From NCBI GenBank assembly GCA_013298485.1, contig JAAFHS010000094.1, positions 1-7,992 on the forward strand: a stretch of 7,992 nucleotides of DNA. The letters are read 5' to 3'. The notes below the pieces were generated by a model. It was not told where the DNA came from. It searched no databases and saw only the letters and a program-made list of their open reading frames with translations. Position 1 is the stretch's first letter, and each line of letters begins with the position of its first letter. A program made the translations under genes and the position numbers. Source of the DNA: Rhodobacterales bacterium (GTDB lineage Bacteria > Pseudomonadota > Alphaproteobacteria > Rhodobacterales > Rhodobacteraceae). This document shows, one piece after another, positions 5,949 to 7,992 of this stretch.

Positions 5949-7151
5949 ATGGATCAGCAAGCGATGAAAAAGAAAACCGCAGCCACCCCGGAAAAGATCG
6001 CGCTCGTCTTGCAGGGCGGTGGTGCGCTGGGCAGCTATCAGGCAGGTGTCTATTCCGCCCTCGCGGCGGCGAACTATCTGCCTGACTGGGTGGCGGGCAT
6101 TTCGATCGGGGCGATCAACGCGGCCATCATCGCGGGCAACCCGCCTGAGTCGCGGGTGAACCAGTTGCGCCGGTTCTGGGAACAGATCACGTCATCGGCA
6201 GTTGGCTGGCCGCTGGGCAGTTTTCAGGCCCTCGCCTCGGTTCACCAGCGGGTCTATGCGCAGGCGGCCCTGCTGTTCGGGCAGCCCGGCTTTTTCGCGC
6301 CGCGCAAGGCCGTGGAATGGATATCGCCCGCGCCGCCGATCAGCTATTATGACACCAATGCACTGAAGACGACGCTGGAAAGTCTGGTCGATTTCGACCG
6401 GATCAATGCGGCGGATGAACCCCGCCTTAGCGTGGGTGCGGTGAATGTGCGCACGGGGCGGTTTGCGTATTTTGACAGCACGAAGATGACGATCAGGGCT
6501 GAACATATCATGGCCAGCGGTGCGCTGCCGCCCGGGTTTCCGGCGGTGGAGATTGATGGCGAACATTACTGGGACGGCGGGATCGTGTCGAATACACCGC
6601 TGGCCTATGTGCTGGATCAGCTGCCGCGCCGCAGCCGCCTGACGTTTCAGGTTGATGTGTTTCAGGGCTACGGGCAGGTCCCCACGACCCTGGAAGAGGT
6701 GGCGGAGCGGGAAAAGGACATCCGCTATGCCAGCCGGACGCGGACGAATACCGATGTGTTTGCCGACAAGCATGAAGTGCGGCATGCGATCAACGAACTG
6801 ATTGAAATCCTGCCACCCGAACTTGCCCAGACCCCGCAGGCGCGCAAGCTGTACCGCATGGGCTGTGTCACGCAGATGGATATCGTGCAACTGATCTACC
6901 GGCCGTTCGCGCCGCAAGGGTCGCAGAAAGACTATGAGTTCAGCCGGTCCACGATGGAACAGCGCTGGACACAAGGGCAATGCGATGCCGAGCAGACGCT
7001 GGCGGCGGCGCCGTGGCAGGCCCCGAAGGACCGCGAGGCAGGCGTGCGGGTCTTCGACGTCTGGCATGCCGCGATGGAGGCAGAGCGCAAGGCGGCTGCT
7101 GAACGGGCCAAAGCGCCAGACAAAGCCGCGTCTTCCGGTGCGACGCAATGA
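5949..7151 (+). CDS. Patatin-like phospholipase with DUF3734-type C-terminus (intact copy)
   Basis: This is a 400-residue serine acyl hydrolase of the patatin family. The oxyanion-hole motif GGGALGSYQAG is at 23-33, the nucleophile elbow GISIGA at 50-55 (Ser52), and the catalytic Asp209 lies in YWDGGIVSNTP. The C-terminal region with EREKDIRYASRTR matches the DUF3734 extension usual in this bacterial subgroup. The final 30 residues are Ala/Lys/Glu-rich and absent from the other copy. There is no signal peptide, so lipid, thioester or storage-polymer hydrolysis in the cytoplasm is the likely activity, with the substrate unknown. The ATG at 5949 is preferred. AAGAGAG lies 11 bases upstream, while the GTG at 5940 would sit too close to it and the ATG at 5964 has no ribosome site. 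It follows the MFS gene, and the next SDR starts 13 bases after its stop. It is the paralogue of the frameshifted copy at 548-1691. Confidence 0.93.
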   Translation: MDQQAMKKKTAATPEKIALVLQGGGALGSYQAGVYSALAAANYLPDWVAGISIGAINAAIIAGNPPESRVNQLRRFWEQITSSAVGWPLGSFQALASVHQRVYAQAALLFGQPGFFAPRKAVEWISPAPPISYYDTNALKTTLESLVDFDRINAADEPRLSVGAVNVRTGRFAYFDSTKMTIRAEHIMASGALPPGFPAVEIDGEHYWDGGIVSNTPLAYVLDQLPRRSRLTFQVDVFQGYGQVPTTLEEVAEREKDIRYASRTRTNTDVFADKHEVRHAINELIEILPPELAQTPQARKLYRMGCVTQMDIVQLIYRPFAPQGSQKDYEFSRSTMEQRWTQGQCDAEQTLAAAPWQAPKDREAGVRVFDVWHAAMEAERKAAAERAKAPDKAASSGATQ

Positions 7152-7152
7152 C

Positions 7153-7158
7153 GAAGGG
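7153..7158 (+). promoter_or_regulatory. Ribosome binding site fixing the second SDR start
   Basis: GAAGGG lies six bases before the ATG at 7165 and right after the patatin stop. It supports starting the dehydrogenase here. The frame is open back to 6934, but that extension overlaps the patatin gene and encodes no SDR-like sequence. Confidence 0.7.
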
Positions 7159-7164
7159 CAGAAC

Positions 7165-7872
7165 ATGACACTGGCGAATGAATGCATCATCGTGACAGGG
7201 GCCTCGGGCAATCTGGGGTCGGTTGTGGTAAGGATGCTGGCGCAAAAGGGGGCGCAGGTGGTCTGTGTGGACCGCACCGAAGGCCATGTTGCCCCGCTTG
7301 CCGACGGGCTTGATCCGGCGCGGTTCCTGATGATCGGCGGGCGGGATATGGGCGACAAGGCGGCGGTTGATCAGGTCGTGGTCGAAGCCATCGCGCGGTT
7401 TGGCCGGGTGACGGGGCTGGTGAATACGGTCGGCGGCTTTGCCACCGGCAGAGTGACCGAAGAGGCGCTGGAGCAATGGGACCGGATGATGCTGTTGAAC
7501 GCGAAGATCGCGCTGATCACCAGTGCGGCCGTGCTGCCGGGCATGGTGACGGCGGGGCGGGGGCGGATTGTTCATGTCGCGGCCCAGCCGGGGATCAAGG
7601 CGACATCGGGGCAGGCGGCCTATGCGGCATCGAAGGCGGCGGTGATCCGTCTGGTGGAAACCATCGCCGCGGAACATCGCAGCCACCGGATCACCGCGAA
7701 TTGCGTGTTGCCGGGCACGATTGACACGCCCGTCAACCGTGCGGCCATGCCGAATGCCAAGGCCGATGTATGGATTCCGCCGCAGGCGATTGCCGAATTG
7801 ATTGCGTATCTGGTGTCACCGGCAGGGGCGGTTGTGACGGGGGCTGCGATCCCGGCGACGGGGCTTGTCTGA
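7165..7872 (+). CDS. Short-chain dehydrogenase/reductase family protein
   Basis: The 235-residue protein has a Rossmann-fold SDR layout. The nucleotide-binding motif TGASGNLG is at 11-18. Asp36 at the end of the second strand suggests NAD(H) preference. NTVGG (87-91) replaces the usual NNAG, Asn112 is the structural/catalytic Asn, and YAASK places Tyr153 and Lys157. The position 13 residues before the Tyr, normally the catalytic Ser, is Ala140 (HVAAQPG). My recollection is that some relatives with the same NxVGG and P-x-x-x-D-T-P-x-N-R-x-A-M-P signatures also lack Ser here, so this may be a subfamily trait and not damage. Length is slightly below the usual 250. Substrate is unknown. It sits 13 bases after the patatin and probably shares its transcript. 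It is clearly different from BdhA, so it is not a simple duplicate. Confidence 0.88.
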   Translation: MTLANECIIVTGASGNLGSVVVRMLAQKGAQVVCVDRTEGHVAPLADGLDPARFLMIGGRDMGDKAAVDQVVVEAIARFGRVTGLVNTVGGFATGRVTEEALEQWDRMMLLNAKIALITSAAVLPGMVTAGRGRIVHVAAQPGIKATSGQAAYAASKAAVIRLVETIAAEHRSHRITANCVLPGTIDTPVNRAAMPNAKADVWIPPQAIAELIAYLVSPAGAVVTGAAIPATGLV

Positions 7873-7892
7873 AACGGGCAGATGGAGCGGGC

Positions 7893-7992
7893 ATGATTGA
7901 CGCGATCACCCTTGGGCTTTGGATGTATGGCGGTGCGGGCGGTGCCGTGGCGCTGGTGTTCGTGCTGTACGGCTTTGACCGGATCGATGCGG
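7893..7992 (+). CDS. Start of a small membrane protein, cut by window edge
   Basis: The frame opens with MIDAITLGLWMYGGAGGAV and runs off the window after 33 codons. GGAG at 7884-7887 lies five bases before the ATG, 20 bases after the SDR stop, so it is probably the next gene of the same operon. Residues 6-27 are strongly hydrophobic and glycine-rich, consistent with an N-terminal transmembrane helix, followed by a polar FDRID stretch. I do not recognise the family from this fragment. Confidence 0.7.
   Translation, partial: MIDAITLGLWMYGGAGGAVALVFVLYGFDRIDA

Noticed and set aside
6192..7358. Minus-strand open frame of 388 codons opposite the second patatin and SDR
   Set aside because: It is an antisense shadow of two well-supported genes, Arg/Pro/His-rich, with no domain and no plausible ribosome site.
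1..7992. Mobile element, toxin-antitoxin, defence island or CRISPR array
   Set aside because: No transposase, integrase, direct-repeat array, terminal inverted repeats or toxin-like pair was found. Most of the coding space is filled by metabolic, transport and regulatory genes.

Overview
The window looks like ordinary chromosomal DNA from a GC-rich alphaproteobacterium, probably Rhodobacterales. This rests on codon use dominated by G or C in third position, protein sequences that read like that group, and tightly packed operons. I see no rRNA, tRNA, transposase, integrase, CRISPR array or phage gene. The taxonomic call is inference from style and not from a marker gene.

Left block (minus strand, 2486 down to 102): a compact three-gene operon. 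bdhA (3-hydroxybutyrate dehydrogenase) comes first. A patatin-like lipid acyl hydrolase with a C-terminal DUF3734-type region starts 15 bases after its stop. A small exported SnoaL/DUF4440-type protein follows, overlapping the patatin stop by an ATGA junction. The patatin gene carries a net one-base frameshift near 1457-1460 that separates its catalytic serine from its catalytic aspartate. As sequenced it is a pseudogene, or the sequence has an error there.

Middle (2487 to 4551): a 334-base divergent control region separates bdhA from a LysR-type regulator on the plus strand. It holds several dyad-symmetric candidate operators, so the regulator probably controls the bdhA operon. The regulator ends convergently with, and overlapping, a peroxiredoxin-like gene on the minus strand. 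A 184-base dyad-rich region divides the peroxiredoxin gene from the next plus-strand operon.

Right block (plus strand, 4552 to the end): a previously unlisted 48-codon small ORF overlaps by four bases the start of an MFS transporter of the YnfM-like type. After it come a second, intact patatin/DUF3734 protein, a second short-chain dehydrogenase (SDR) and the start of a small membrane protein cut by the window edge.

The most notable organisation is that two SDR + patatin pairs lie about 3.5 kb apart in opposite orientations, with gene order reversed (SDR then patatin on the left, patatin then SDR on the right). BdhA oxidises 3-hydroxybutyrate, the monomer of polyhydroxybutyrate. A reasonable inference is that the patatins release hydroxyacids or fatty acids from storage polymer or lipid, and that the SDRs oxidise them. 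Nothing in the sequence proves the substrate. I do not see a clearly new defence, mobile or toxin-antitoxin system here.
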